Part shown: positions 12,001 to 24,061 of the stretch, piece by piece
How the letters are laid out: every line of letters starts with the position of its first letter
Numbering within the stretch: the first letter of the stretch is position 1
Source: Coturnix japonica
Taxonomy: Eukaryota > Chordata > Aves > Galliformes > Phasianidae
Direction: 5' to 3'
Assembly (NCBI RefSeq): GCF_001577835.2
Contig: NC_029516.1
Location: 110,006,254 to 110,070,253, forward strand
DNA: 64,000 nucleotides
The notes under the pieces: generated by a model
Databases searched by the model: none
The model's input: the letters and a program-made list of their open reading frames with translations, nothing else
What the model was told of the DNA's origin: nothing
Translations under genes and position numbers: made by a program

Positions 12001-12918
12001 CCCCAGGGAATTCTCTTGAAGAGTTTTCTTTATTCCCCTGACTTTTCTTCCATGCTTATTATTTACATGTCTCCTTTTAGATGTTCCTCATCCTAGCTAT
12101 TATTTGATGTGAATTATAAAATGTTTCCATTTTCCTAACTGCTCTGGGAGGTGATAGCTTCTTTTCTCACTTCTGTGATGGTAGCGCAAGTTCCCTTTTC
12201 TACAAATCCTACAGATTTCTATACATTTATTGTCAGAGGGGAATTAGCAACTGATTTAGGTGCCTCCATTTTCCTGTAGTAAAAGCAGACTTTGGTAAAT
12301 CTGCTCTGGGGCTGGGAGCTCCATCCTGTTTGCCCCACTGGGGACAGCACCATGGTCTGCAGTAACATGCAAGTACTAAATGAGTCTCTGGACAACTTTC
12401 CGGTCAGTGGGCCCTCCAGATTCTAATAAGATATTGTCACAGGATGCAACATTTCCCTCAGGGCTCAGAAAGGGCCAAACCCTGCACAAGAGCTGTGCAT
12501 CCTAGTATGCTGTCTCCAGTGCAGACTCCCGTAGAGCATTTTCAGTATTTGCTCAAGAAAAGATTCAGAAAAGCTTTGCTGTGCATGCACAAAAATCTTT
12601 TTAATGTTCATAGGTTTCAAGCCTCTGAATCAATGTTGACAAAATAAGTCAGCAATGTATGTTGTTCTCCTTAACTTCAGAAAGTCATTGTGTGGTACTC
12701 AATTTGATTTTCAGACCTTGCTGCTGTTTTTGACTTTCTGACTTATACTGGGGATGAGGGGGCTTGCTCTTGCTTTTCTTTCTTTCCTTCCAGGCCCTGC
12801 CAGCCTTGCCCAGCTGTGCCGATTGTGTATCAGAAAGCATCTGGGTCGATCATGCCTATATACGGTCCATAAGCTGCGCCTGCCTGAGCCGCTTGAGAAC
12901 TTTCTCCTACACCGATAA
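1417..12918 (+). CDS. ASB11: ASB11, ankyrin repeat and SOCS box protein 11 (whole gene, 7 coding exons)
   Basis: Coding exons are 1417-1594, 4629-4708, 7213-7320, 8756-8906, 9184-9318, 10343-10534 and 12794-12918. They total 969 bases, giving 322 residues plus TAA; human ASB11 is 323. All introns are GT-AG and the frame is continuous. The order is an N-terminal hydrophobic segment (about residues 12-40), the very conserved stretch IVKGNRKEAARIAEEIYG, six ankyrin repeats (about 64-256), and a C-terminal SOCS box with a BC-box (SLAQLCRLCIRK) and a Cul5-box (LPEPL). The family acts as a substrate receptor of Cullin-5/Elongin-B/C ubiquitin ligases. Published roles for ASB11 are ER-associated turnover of BIK in mammals and of DeltaA in zebrafish Notch signalling. 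The start has a good context (A at -3, G at +4). One oddity is that the fourth repeat reads GTLLYVA where human has GTPLYVA. No disruption is seen, so the gene looks functional. It lies 11.6 kb upstream of its paralogue ASB9 on the same strand. Confidence 0.96.
1595..4628 (+). other. ASB11 intron 1
   Basis: This 3.0 kb intron has a GTAAAG donor and a TTTCAG acceptor. I find no repeat of known family and no hidden exon. The several open frames inside have no family resemblance. Confidence 0.85.
4629..4708 (+). CDS. ASB11: ASB11 coding exon 2 (start of ankyrin repeat 1)
   Basis: This 80-base exon encodes SWADRSPLHDAAFQGRLLSL and then KTLIAQ. SPLHDAA is the TPLHxAA-type ankyrin signature. It enters in phase 1 and leaves in phase 0. 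It has the same length as ASB9 exon 2. Confidence 0.95.
4709..7212 (+). other. ASB11 intron 2
   Basis: This 2.5 kb intron has no hidden exon. It contains an A-rich stretch around 5008-5050 and a CR1 3' tail at 6826-6886, described separately. Confidence 0.8.
6826..6886 (+). repeat. CR1 LINE 3' tail fragment
   Basis: This is a short sense-orientation CR1 end. It shows CCTTCCAATCCAACC followed by degenerate ATTCTATGA units and ends TTCTATGATTCTGTGA. It is strongly 5'-truncated, as most bird CR1 copies are. Confidence 0.75.
7213..7320 (+). CDS. ASB11: ASB11 coding exon 3 (ankyrin repeat 2)
   Basis: This exon is 108 bases, exactly 36 codons, from GFNVNLVTTDRVSALHEACL to LLLENGAH. The block LHEACLGGHVACAKLLLENG is nearly identical to human ASB11. 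The donor is CAC|GTGAGT. Both ends are in phase 0. Confidence 0.96.
7321..8755 (+). other. ASB11 intron 3
   Basis: This 1.4 kb intron has a TTTG microsatellite at 7369-7400, a self-complementary AAT/ATT stretch at about 8068-8098, and one undetermined base at 8276. No hidden exon was found. Confidence 0.8.
7369..7400 (+). repeat. (TTTG)n microsatellite
   Basis: About eight units of TTTG lie 50 bases downstream of the ASB11 exon 3 donor. Confidence 0.9.
8756..8906 (+). CDS. ASB11: ASB11 coding exon 4 (ankyrin repeat 3)
   Basis: This 151-base exon encodes VNAATIDGITPLFNACCSGS and on to SPIHEAVKR. TPLFNACCSGS and SPIHEAVKRG are diagnostic for ASB11. The acceptor is TTTCAG and the donor GAG|GTAACA. 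It leaves in phase 1. Confidence 0.96.
8988..9033 (+). repeat. C(12)A(34) homopolymer tract
   Basis: Twelve C are followed by 34 A inside the 277-base intron 4 of ASB11. The poly-A run could be the tail of a lost retrotransposed piece or plain slippage. Homopolymers this long are also error-prone in assembly. Confidence 0.9.
9184..9318 (+). CDS. ASB11: ASB11 coding exon 5 (ankyrin repeat 4)
   Basis: This 135-base exon encodes GHRECMEVLLAHGVDIDQED through YVACMYQRTDCVKKLLELG. The ankyrin TPL motif is replaced by TLL (GTLLYVA). The acceptor ATAG is only 277 bases after exon 4. The donor is CTTG|GTACGT, in phase 1. Confidence 0.95.
9319..10342 (+). other. ASB11 intron 5
   Basis: This intron is about 1.0 kb. 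It contains a sense CR1 fragment at 9487-9634, described separately. No other feature is recognised. Confidence 0.8.
9487..9634 (+). repeat. CR1 LINE 3' fragment, sense
   Basis: The order is typical of CR1 3' ends: GTGGAGTCACCATCCCTGGA, then a GTAGATGTGG block, then GGGACATGGTTAATGGGCAT, and finally GTGATTCTATGA. About 150 bases are retained. It lies in the same orientation as ASB11. Confidence 0.85.
10343..10534 (+). CDS. ASB11: ASB11 coding exon 6 (ankyrin repeats 5-6)
   Basis: This 192-base exon encodes ANVNAGKRLDTPLHAAARKS and on through NSKVEQALLLRE. TPLHAAARKS and DYGANLKCRNAE are classic ankyrin and ASB11 segments. The acceptor is TCAAG and the donor GAAG|GTAAAG, in phase 1. Confidence 0.96.
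10535..12793 (+). other. ASB11 intron 6
   Basis: This 2.3 kb intron contains an antisense CR1 fragment at about 11301-11600. The rest is unremarkable and pyrimidine-rich towards the acceptor (TTCCTTCCAG). Confidence 0.8.
11301..11600 (-). repeat. CR1 LINE fragment, antisense
   Basis: It begins TCACAGAACGTCATAGAAAG, the degenerate reverse complement of the CR1 3' tail. It continues with the typical antisense order: GTTGGACGAGACCC, CAACTCCAGCTCCC, CCTGACCCTCCCCTGACACA, CATTCCCTCAGGTTCTATC. It is about 300 bases and old, with many mismatches to the usual pattern. Confidence 0.8.
12794..12918 (+). CDS. ASB11: ASB11 coding exon 7 (SOCS box, stop)
   Basis: This 125-base exon encodes GPASLAQLCRLCIRKHLGRS through LPEPLENFLLHR and TAA. 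It carries both halves of the SOCS box: the Elongin-BC box (LAQLCRLCIRK) and the Cul5 box (LPEPL). The same exon in ASB9 has the same length. Confidence 0.96.
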
Positions 12919-13341
12919 GCCCATGACTATCTTTACACTGGAAAAGAAAGAGAAACAAATGGTTGTGTACTCCAAAATTATAATATCAAAGAAAAAAAAA
13001 TTAATCAAAGACATCATTTACTGTCTACTCTGGGTACCAAACTTGCTGCTGATTGTGCACATTGAAGCCAATGGAAAACACCTTTTCACAGACAATGAAT
13101 GTTGTGGATACAGCTCCCCCAGTTTATTGCAATATCTATTTTTACTAAACTGAGAAGTTGTAATACATGAACAGCTCAATCAACATGCGTTTGTAGATAG
13201 ACATGCAGACGTCTACCCACAGACACACACACAGGATTTCCCCTGCATTTAGTGTTGTCTAGTGATTGTAGGTACTTTTTATTTTTTCCATTTAATATCT
13301 GTGCAGCTTCTTCCATTTAATTCTAAAAAGCTCACCGTCAA

Positions 13342-13347
13342 AATTAA
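13342..13347 (+). terminator. Candidate ASB11 poly(A) signal
   Basis: ATTAAA lies about 425 bases after the ASB11 stop codon, the first signal-like hexamer I see downstream. This is weak evidence: no cleavage site can be confirmed from sequence alone. Confidence 0.25.
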
Positions 13348-15828
13348 AGCTGTTATTCTTCCACTAGTGTGGGAATGAAAACATTCAGTAGTTAATGTTA
13401 GGCATATTTATGTACTGCACATCTTTAGTCCTCCTTGACTTTTCTTCCTGACGGCTCTTTCCCATTCTCTAGTAGAGTCATCACAGCGACTTCCAGCAGG
13501 CTCTGGCTGTCCAGATGTCCCATCATCTGAACCCAGCTGCCCCCTACACTAATCCATGTTCTCCTCCAAGATGAGAATGATGTTACCAAATCAGGTCTGG
13601 AGGCTTGGAGTAAGTCCATGAAATAATTTGTAAGTCTTAAAAAAATACATTTGTCTCTTCTAAAAGAAAAAAAAGTATATATATGTATTTATGAAAGTCT
13701 GTTTTACCTGAGATCTGGCTCTGTTTGCTATATGAATAATTTTTGTTAGCTTAATTTGAGGAGAGAACAGCAAATGTTTTCATAGGCATATAGTAGGCCA
13801 GTCTGTCCTTTGCAAAGCTTAATGACAACCAGAAACATGAGTTGCTTCTCCTCCTTATTATCTTTGAACACTTTGATGTTTCCCAAGAGAAGTCCTTGGA
13901 CTGTAGAGCAAGAGAGGGTCAGGGTCCCTAAGGATGGTTGTGCATCACCCAAATCTTCTTGTTGGTTATTACCCACTAGGAGAATAAGTTGGCAGGGCAT
14001 CTGCTTCCACATCACCTGCTCTAGAGTCTTTCATCACCTTCCTGGGAGAAGGGAATTTTAAAGGAGATTCTGGCCACTGTGATAGTAGTTCAAATCTTAT
14101 CAGGTTTTGTAGCTTGGACATAGCAGTTAAAGCTGTAGACCTCTCTGAGCTGAGCAACTCAGTATCCAGTGACAGGTGCCAGCATGGCTGTGCAAATATA
14201 TGTTTATTTTTCTTATGGAGGCTTCTGAGGGCAGAAACATTTCTACAGACCTGAAAGATGATGAAGTTCAACCACAAAATGAGCAATAGTGTATCACTAG
14301 TACTGTAAGGCATAGAGGTTAAAGGACGGTCTGCCTACACATAGCCCAGCTTTGCAGGCCCAAGAGTCCAGTTCATTTTCCAGCTAAGAGCTGTAGAGAT
14401 TTTTTTTAATGAGCTATGCATGCTGGTACCAGTTTTCCCTGCCCCTATGTTCAAAGTCAGGGGAAATGAGCCTTGTGAGCTATAAGGCACTGAACACTTT
14501 TCCAGCAGCCATTGAGTGGTTGTCATCACTCTAGCAGAATCAGCCTGTGGTCCAATGCTAACTCCTTAATTTCATCACATTACTTTCCTTCTCTGAGACA
14601 AAGGACTCACCTTTCCTGTACTTTCCTATGAATCATTCAGCACAAGTAAGATAAACTGTGCTCCCAGCAGTTTGTGATATTAGGCCTGCAGCATTACAGC
14701 CACTAACAAATGTAGTTTTCAGCCTGTGAAGTACCCTGTTTCTGCACATATTGAATGCCGCCTGACAGCGAGAACTATTGCCCATAAAGTTTTCTGTGAC
14801 ATGAATGACCTTGTATAGTACAGTATATCATGGATTTCAGAGATCTGAACACTAAATTCTCAAGAGCTTCTGAAAATCAGATACTGTGAAGAAAGAAATG
14901 TCTGTATTTATCTGATGTCAGTAGATCTCTCTCAGGCTTGTCCTTACTTCCAGCTTGCCTACTCTGTTTATAAGCTGGCAGTCAGAATACCATCTGCTGT
15001 CCAAATAGAGAGGCAGAGCCTCAGCTGTGTGGGTTGTCAGGCTTTTATTGCAATCAAGGAGTGAAGACAATTTATGGGATCTATTTCAGAACATGTAATG
15101 CTGAATTGATTTCCTTCTGCGATCATTGGTGAAAGCAGTATTTCACTTGCATGGGATTTTAAATTGAAAAAATGTATCTTCATTAAGGAGGTGCAAAGCC
15201 TACTCAGCCTCTCAAGAAGGTTTATGTTATGAAACAGCAGAAGCTGCCCTATTTTATTGCTGATATTAGGTTCCCATCAAAAAATCACCTCACCTTTGCA
15301 TCCTCCCAGAGATATCATTCTTCTTGAAATTCCATATATCAGAGATTCAAGTGGATCCGAGCTATAATAAATCAAGAGAGAAGTTCAGAAGTCCTGATAT
15401 TAAGCAATCTCATTAAAAACTTCACCTAGATTTTTTTGTTCTTATCACAAGCGTGGTTCAGACTAAACATCACCCATTTAATTTTCATTGGCTGTGCTTT
15501 GTGTTACAAATCATCATTTGTATCATTTCATGGTATCCTGTTCAGTGGGAAAGTGTTGGGCCATTTATTTATTTCCACCCACAAACATCCATTCTAAGTA
15601 CAAACTCTTTCAGCTTTAAGGCAGAATCTTCAGCTATCGACGCTCACCAACCATAAACATTTGTCCCAAATGTATTTTGCAGAAATATCTTGAAAAATGT
15701 TACCAATACGCAATGTAAACTCAAGAGATTTCCTTTTATTGTTCCCAATCTGCTGGTCCACTTTTCAGTTTTATTATCTATGTTATGAAAGCCAGAAATG
15801 TGGACTCAGAAATGTTGGTGAAATGGAC

Positions 15829-15893
15829 CTCACAGAATCACAGAATACCCTGAGGTGGAAAGGACCCATGAAGATCACTGAGTCCAACAGACA
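15829..15893 (-). repeat. CR1 LINE 3' end, antisense, short
   Basis: CCTCACAGAATCACAGAATA is followed by CTGAGGTGGAAAGGACCCAT, GAAGATCACTGAGTCCAAC. This is the reverse complement of the last ~65 bases of CR1. Confidence 0.8.
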
Positions 15894-16423
15894 TCAAACT
15901 AATTAGAAGTTGACTTCAATCTATCATTCGTTACTTAGTATGCTTGTTATTGTTATCCAAAGCAAAACAAAGTTAATACAGTTAATAGAGTACAGTCCTA
16001 TCTTTATCTGTACTCCAAAATAAGCAGTCTTTGTATCTATGTTCTGCCTAGTAAAGGGTGCATTTCCATGACTCCAAGCATTTTTACAGCTCTTTTTGTC
16101 TTTATTGCATCTTCTCTCATACCACTCAGCTCTTGTTCATAAGCTACACACTTTCAATCCCAGTTCTGGCCACTGTCTCCTACAGCACAACTTTGCTGTT
16201 GGCACTTATCAGCCCTCTGGTCTTTATTGGGTGAAAACCACTGGTGGTGCCCCAGCAGGTCATTAGGGCAAGACTGGCTAGTTGGACTGATACTAATGAA
16301 ATGAAACATATTTGTGGCTGTTCTGTATTCTGGGCTGACAGTTTATGATGTTGTCGTATATTTTTTTTCCCCAAGAAATTAATGATTTGTACAAGCCATT
16401 TGCTCCTCTTTGTTTTTTTGTTG

Positions 16424-16450
16424 TTTTTTTTTTTTTTTTTGGGGGGGGGG
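16424..16450 (+). repeat. T(17)G(10) homopolymer tract
   Basis: A run of T is followed directly by ten G. The ten-G run is G-quadruplex-capable only in slipped form and is error-prone in sequencing. Confidence 0.85.
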
Positions 16451-19400
16451 TTCTTTGTTTTTTTAATGTTCTTTAAGAGGTGTATACTTTGTTATTGTCA
16501 AATACAGATTATTAGACAAAGAACTTCTGCCCAATTTGATTTCTATTTCTTGAAAATTCCTGCAACTTTAGATTTCATGACATTTGCAGAAACTCTTGAT
16601 GCATATTGCAAATGAAAGGAGAAGTGTGTCAGTTTTAAAATTGAAAAATGTTCAATAAAAGGTATCAGGAACTGAGGAAGAAAACTTAATTTACATATTC
16701 AGCTGAGAATAACATCTGGGGGATGGGAAAGGGATGAATTGGCAGGGCATGTCATTCTAGAACTTTAACAAGTAACACATCAGTCAGCAAAACATTGCAA
16801 GTAATGGCTGCATTCTTACCAGCAATGGATAAAGTCTCACATGTGTGGGGGATTCCCTTTTCATCTTACTTTGAAATGAATTAGACTTAAGTATGAAGAG
16901 CTTCTCTTCATTGCAGTTTGAGCAAAACTATTGTAAATGCCAAACCTCAGCACGCAGTCAGTCTAGCAATTTTTATTGTTACATGCCTTGTCTGTGATAT
17001 TCTGCAAATATGGATTCCCAGAATCAGAAACACTAACTTGGCTTACTCTGATTTAAGCACTGAATCAAGGTCTGAGAAACAAAACTATGTTCCAGCCATG
17101 TAAAAACGAAGAAAACAATTAAAATGAATTTGGTATTTATAGTAACAAAAGATTTAATGTTTTTAACTGTAAGATGTGCGAGACTCTGTGGTGACAAGGA
17201 ATAGGATAAAAATGAGACTCCCTAGCCAGTCCTTGAGGGCAAGACAGGGTTTGGACTGGTATTAAACCCATGTTTTACTGAAACAATTCAATGGACTAAT
17301 ATACAGGGTTCTGTAGTTTCATCCTTTCTCTCACATGCAGAGGTTCAGCGGAAAAGATCTGAAGACAGAGAGAAGAAGTGCTCTATCCTTTAATATCTTT
17401 TCAGGCCCAGAGGCCATGACAATTTCATCTGAACTCCTCCACAATGCAAGCCACAGAACCTCACCCAGCAATTGTGTTAACCCAGACTGTGCCCTGGGCT
17501 ACGGCGTGCTTTACAAAAGCTAGCAGCAGAGAGAGCTTCCCACTTCATCCCTCCAATGAAGCTGCCACCCCAGGCCAGGAGATCATGAGGATGGGAGGCT
17601 ACCTTCTCCATTACATGCACTCATTCTTGTCCATAGCCTGGAGCTGCCAGTTAGTCTGTCTGCGGCGGTGCTGGAGGTGCTTCATGGCCAAGGCTAGTGA
17701 TGTTCATGTCTCAGTTTGTGGTAATCCAAACTTTTAAAAAATAAGAGAATTCATTAGATGAGTAATGAGAAAAATTTCTACACCAAGTTCTGTTTTTTTC
17801 TGGCATGTAGGAGGTGAATTTTGCTGCATCCTACAGATATTCAGGCATGTATTACCTGTGGTTTGCTAAGAGTGCATTGTTGTGGTAGGTGATTCATTCT
17901 TCTGCTAGGTCTACCTGTTAGCTATAGAGGTTAACATGCTGTAACAACATAGAAATTAGACAGGATGGGAAGGGAGGGTGACTTAGAGAATTCCAGAGAA
18001 AATGTGTTATAACTTCTTCTCTTTGGCCTAGGAGTCTTTTTAAGTTATACACATTGTGGTTATTATTTTTTATTTTTTTTCTCTTAGGAAGAAGGCCTTC
18101 TGACTTACTAATTTTATGATGCCCATATCATTCTTTACCAGCTTCACTAACATTAATTCCAACTTTTTTGTTTTCCCTCGGGTGGTGAGGAACTTGCATT
18201 ACACTTTGTATTTGGAAAGGGATAATGTATGAACTTCCTAAGTCCCAGAGTAAGCTATTTGAGAGCTAAGATGCTAAAAATATTTGCTTTTTACACTTTG
18301 CTTACAACTGATGCTTTACTCCAATAAGAATGAGCAAATGGTTATTAATGATTATAAGCTTGAGATATGCATAAAGACTCTGGCTTTATCCCCTGAGCTT
18401 TGTGCCTTTTATCACTGAATCCATGTCAAGGATCAGTCAACCCCAAATATCCAAGTGAGCTAAAATTAACAAGTAAGATAATTTAAATTTGCTACCAGTG
18501 CTTTCAGTGTCATTACAAATCTACATCAAGGCACATATCTGTGGAACAGGGCCCTGGATAACTACAGTTACTAAGAAACAGATTTTTGGGTCAAAGTTTG
18601 CAAAGGCTTCAGTGAAAAGTTTCCACAGAAACAATGCCAAGTAACACCAGTTTGCTTCCAAAAGCAGTTTCTCATAGGCTGTTAGTTTAGATAGAAGAAA
18701 ATCCATTATGAACTTGGTGGTGTTTTTTTTGGCTAGGAGTTGAAGCTTTCCAGTTCTACCCCTGTAGCACTTCCCATCCACCCACTAAGTACAGGCTTGG
18801 TAGCAAGGTAAACAGCTGCTCTATAGAGGGTCCACAGACAGCAGCTTGTCTGACATTTATTAAAGCCTTTGAGCTGATGTGACTCACTCTCTGCAGAACA
18901 TTTCCCTGTCTGTTCCTCAGTCATTGTTCATGGAAGATAAGTACCTAGGCTTTTCATGCTTGTAAGCAGGTTGGGAACAAATGTTTTTACCATTGCTCAT
19001 GAAATCTCATTGGGGATTATAATTATTATTATTTTTGGATGTGGCTCCAGTATAACAGATAAAAAGGTTTATGCTAACCTTGAGATATTTTAACAGATAA
19101 TACTATTTTGCCAGTGCAAATCTCTTGCAAAATTCATCATTGCAAGAAACAGTAAGGTGAATGAGGAAGTGACGGCAAGGTTACTCCAGATTTTCAGATG
19201 TTTTCCCCGATGGAGACGGGATGAGAAAATAGAATCTGGTTGCAACGTTCTCAATGTTTCAAAATAGGAAAGGATTCAGACAACTCTCATTTTTTCATCT
19301 GCTGAAGAAGATAACTTCCGGGTCTTCATTCACAGTGACAAGGTGCTGCAACTTTGGAAAGCCATTGAAAAGCCCTGGGAGGCTGTGTGAGAATAGCTGA

Positions 19401-22400
19401 AGAGTGCTGGCCATTCCCATTAGAGGCAGAAGTTTGGGTAGATCTGTCACATTAGTGAAATTTCTAGAGGCAACCTCCAACAAGGTCTGAAAAGCAGCAG
19501 CCTTTCTGTGACTGTGGGTAGAAGAGCTTACTACAGTGTAATGTTTTAATGAGCAATGGGCATCTAACCCCAGCAAGACTGGAGAAGATAAGCAGTAGAG
19601 CAGAGGAGCATCTGAATTGGATACTCCAACCTATGAGCTCTTGTCGCCTTCCCATCTGCATTGCTGACGCTCTTCAGCTTTTACTGCTGTTGTGTCCTGG
19701 TGTTTCATAGGTAGTGGAAAGAGAGAGAAACTGGAGGGAGGCGTAGAAATTGGCTTGGCTTGGTAGGAACCACTGTGGGTCTTGAGATGAGATATTGGTT
19801 GGCAGTCTTTATATTGGGAAATATTCTTGGGTGGATCTGAACGGGTCCTGACACCACAAGCATCACATAACAGGACCAACTCAGCTGACTTCTGTGGTGC
19901 TAAACTTGCTTTTATTATATTTGGGTTTTCTGCAACATGATCATCTGTTAATCTTATTGTGGAAGTAGTGGAAAACTGTGGTGTCATCATTAATATTTTT
20001 AAAATGGAAATCATTGTTCTTAGAAAATGAATGTATTTGGGAATAATTTTGCTTTCTTCAGGAATGGTTATTTTTCACTAGAAAGTCTGTGAACCTAAAA
20101 GGTTTGATGGCAAGTGACAGAACTGCCACTGTTTTTCAAAATTAAATATGATAAGCTAGAAAAGAGGGGGAGAAAGAAACATAATTCTTCTTTATGCCTG
20201 GATTTGGATTGCTCTTAAATTTAGTATTGGACAAGACCACTGTGCAGTTGGTGAAATTCTACTAGGCTGTGTTAGAAACACCAGCACAGCTCTCAAGCAC
20301 TATGTTGAGGTTTTTGTTGTAATTATACCTACTGTCTGCTTAGTGGTGTGTACTTGCCACTTGAGAGCATTTCATCACATTAATAACCTGGCATGAGTGA
20401 TAACCTATAGTTATAACCCACAAGACAAGAAAACAAAGTCCTGGCTTGGAGTGGTTTGGGATCACTATTATTTGGGAGGGGAAAAAAAAAAGAAGCTTTC
20501 AGGGTTTGGATTCTTTTTGCATGGTCTGTAGTGTGCTCGTTTTAAAGCCAGTTCAGAAAGCAGTGCCAACATTTATTTTGCAGCATACAAAAACTTACGT
20601 AGGTGTTCACTGAGAGATGTTTGGCACCAGATGGTGGAAAATGGAGTGTTACTGCTTGTTCCTCTGCGGGGAAGATGCTCTAATCCCCTCCTTGCCACAG
20701 AGAAGATACAACAAACTCATGCTAAGTTTGTACTGCTCTCTGTGATACTGTGGTGCTTCCGAACATCTGTGATGAATTAAAACACAAATCCAGGTGCTCT
20801 TGATACCAAGACATATTTGCTGATTCTTTCAGGGTTTGTTGGCTTAGATTTAGATGGTAATTTATGAGACTTTCTTGTTAAGTAAAACTACCAGCTTGCA
20901 TAATATAAAAGCTTCATGCAGAAGTCAGTGTGGTCCCCAACTGGGATGATGGGATGTTTGCCAAGGAAAGTTTCTGTGAGAGTGTGAGGAAGGAAACATG
21001 AAAACTTGACATGCTCAAAAAAAATGTGAAGAAAAAGAACAGCCCCTGCAAGCGGAAAGAAAAGAAGGGAGACGAGAACTGGATGATGCTATGGATTTCA
21101 TCAAGGGGGGACCTCTTTACCTGTGCCCACTTGGAGATTTAGTGGCAGCTCTGCAAAGGAAACTTGGGTGCCCCTGGAAATGGTACTGGTGATTTAGTAC
21201 CCCTGAGGATACACTTAACTGCTGTGATTTAAAACATGTCTGTCTCAGATGTTTGCCTTGCTCATTGGCTGGAAATTAGTGCCTTGAAGGAGAGGCAGCA
21301 GAATGCGACATATGCTATTGTTTCCGTACTCAAGTTTATAGACTGGAGTAGAAAACTGCTTTTACTGGGTTTTGAGCTAATATAATGGACCATATACAGA
21401 ACAACTGAGGCCTCAGTTTGTGGCCAGGGCTTCCAACACTTCTAAGGGTGTGGGTAACCTATGCTGAATGTGGGGAATGAGGCAGGCAGGAACAGACTCC
21501 TGTGAAGCATAGGTACCCCTGAGGCAAGATTTGGTGGCTCAGGTGTTGCTCAACGCAGAGCTGTCATTGGCTATGAGTTCAACCATGCTCCTAAGGTGGG
21601 TTTTGGCTAATCACGTGTACACACATCAGCTTCTTGTTCAGAGCTGGCAAAGGCTGATTCTCAAGACTCAGTTCATGTCCCTTCAAAGCAGAGATCTAAA
21701 ATAGGTCAGATGAATCATGATCTTAAAATGCATACTTATCTCCATTAGCTCTGAAGCAAAGCTAGAATATCTGGCTTGGACTCTGAATCAAAACTCAACA
21801 AATACCTCACTTTGTGCTCAATTTTCCAGATATTTTCTGTATTTCTATGGTTTGTATCCTCAGAAACCAACACGGAATTTGCACGCCAAGACAGATCTAC
21901 CAGCAATGCATTTGCACTGATATAGCAAATATTAGCTTTTATGATACAAAAAAACTCACTGTACATGCCCAGAATAGTAAACAAGAATAAAGTCTTTTCT
22001 GTGATGATTGATGTGGAAAATTTATAAAGCTATTAACAAATGGGAGAAGAAATAAGGGCAGTGGAACACTTGAATGACTTGCTGTCAGCATCTTGCATCA
22101 CTGAAAGATAAAGAAGAAAAGATTCAGTTTACAAGGTACTCTGTAAACATAAAAAGTAGAGTTGAGTGTCGTATGCACAGCTTCACAGTGCACTTTTATC
22201 CATGCAGGAATGTTGCATTTGAATTATGATAGAGGGATTTCTGTAGCTTGCTTTTTGTGTGGAACTTGGAGCTGTGGAGCTATTTAAATGGCAAATAGCA
22301 TTGTAATGACTAAAAGCTCTGTGTTGTGTAAGCCGTTTCAGGTCTGTATTTGAAAGTTGTGTGCTGTTTATCTGGAGATTCAGGTTGACATTAAAACGTG

Positions 22401-22550
22401 TTTCTTTGTCATTGGAGAATTTTATGTTTACATCTAAAAACGATTTGAAACTGAGGTAGTTAAATGAGTCAAAGCTTTCTTACATTGTCTTGGTGCCAAG
22501 CAAGGCCCTGTAGACCCTATAGAAATCCCCTAATTTGGAGATATTTTATG

Positions 22551-22590
22551 TAGCTTGCTCCAAAAGTAATGCCTCCTATTTATTTTCATG
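22551..22590 (+). mobile_element. Mariner-like (Galluhop-type) terminal fragment
   Basis: TGCTCCAAAAGTAATGCCTC CTATTTATTTTCATGG resembles the end of the bird mariner seen again at 58.4 and 60.5 kb (TCCAAAATTAATGCCTCC-type and TCCAAAAGTAATGGCTCC-type). After about 22590 the resemblance to those copies stops, so only an end, or a different internal sequence, is present. Confidence 0.5.
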
Positions 22591-23195
22591 GACCTCACAT
22601 GCTGATTTTCTGTCTGACCATACAGCAGGGGGAAACACTACAACAAGGCCAAAACAATGCAGTTTTGCAATTGTAAAGAGAGGCACAGAATCTTTGTCTT
22701 TCACTCTGTTCTCTATGTTGGTAATTTGGCCTTTTAGTCATTCTGCCTCTACTACAAACTCAAGTGGCAGAATTTAAAGCTAGGCTCTTCCTAACTGCAA
22801 AAAGTACCAAACTTGTCAATGTAGGTGATACAGAAAATCTCCACAGGTGAGATCTGGCCGCCCACAAATTATTTGGGATGTGCATGCACTGGAGAAAGCC
22901 TGTGGTGAGATACCACGCAGAACAAGGAGGGAAGAGTCACGAATCTGCATTTTTATGAATAAAAAGAATACTTGACTTTTGCTGGACTCTCCTTGCACTG
23001 CCTTAACCCCACTAAGACTGCTGCACAGAACAGTGATTATGGAGGGGACAGACAGGTCTCAGGGGACATCCAACTCTGTAGCAAGAAGTACTTTGTAATG
23101 TAGGATATTTCCAGTCTGGATCAAAGACAGGGAAATTCAGCACAGGAACTTAAGTTAGTTAATTCTAACTTAAGTTAGAATTTGGTTTATTGAAG

Positions 23196-23470
23196 TATCA
23201 CAGAATTTTTGGATTGCAAGGAAGGGATCTCAAAGCCCACCCAGCCCCAACCCCTGTTGTAGGCAGGGCTGCCTCCCACCAGCTCAGGCTGCCCAGGGCC
23301 CCATCCAGCCTCGCCTTGAGCCCCTCCAGGGATGGGGCACCACAGCTTCTCTGGGCAGCTGTGCCACCGCCTCACCAACTTCTGAGTAAAGGATTTCCTC
23401 CTAACATCAAACCTAAACCTCCCTCTTTAAAGTTTAAAGCTATTCCCCTTTATCCTACCCCTGGTAATTT
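23196..23470 (-). repeat. CR1 LINE fragment, antisense
   Basis: The order TATCACAGAATTTTTGG, CCCAGCCCCAACCCCTG, GCCTTGAGCCCCTCCAGGGA, TTCTCTGGGCAGCTG and TTTCCTCCTAACATC is the typical reverse complement of the last ~280 bases of CR1. It lies about 1 kb upstream of the ASB9 start. Confidence 0.9.
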
Positions 23471-24061
23471 GGATCTTTAGATACACACATGCAATTTCTG
23501 CTCTCCTAGACCAATTTTTATCAACACGAGTGAGATTTCCATGTGGCAGTTCTGCCTACTTTCACCTGTGCACAAATGAACATATACTCAGGTCCTCTGG
23601 AAAATCAGTTGCCATTTGTTGATGAATTTGTGGTTCTTGTTTTAGACCAAGAAATTGATTTAAAATAAAAGGACAGCGGTCAGATATGAAACGCTTCGTG
23701 TGACTGTTCCAGGGAAACCGTTTGAAGTGAGGAGGAAGAAATCAGCCCGCTCAAGAGCTGCGCTTCCCCAGCCACAGAGACAACAAGGAGCTTCCAGTGG
23801 AGAGCACGGCTCGGCGAGCACCATTTGGTTCCAATATCCGCACGGCACGCAGTGACCACCGCCGTGCGGCAGGAATTCGGCACTCAATCCTTGCTGGGGT
23901 CCCGGCTGCTGAGATGGGGCGGTGGGCTCACACGGGGCAGTGCTAGGAGGAGAAAGCGCAGCCTGCAAACCGCTCACCTCGGAATGGTGAGAATCGCACC
24001 GGTGTCTCTCTGGGTTTTCTTTGCAAATCCCCCGCAGGCAGAGTTTGCTCAACTAGTTGAA

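Noticed and set aside
23147-23178. AACTTAAGTTAG direct repeat with 10-base inverted arms
   Set aside because: It is short and AT-rich, next to a CR1 copy, with no sign of function; likely a local duplication.
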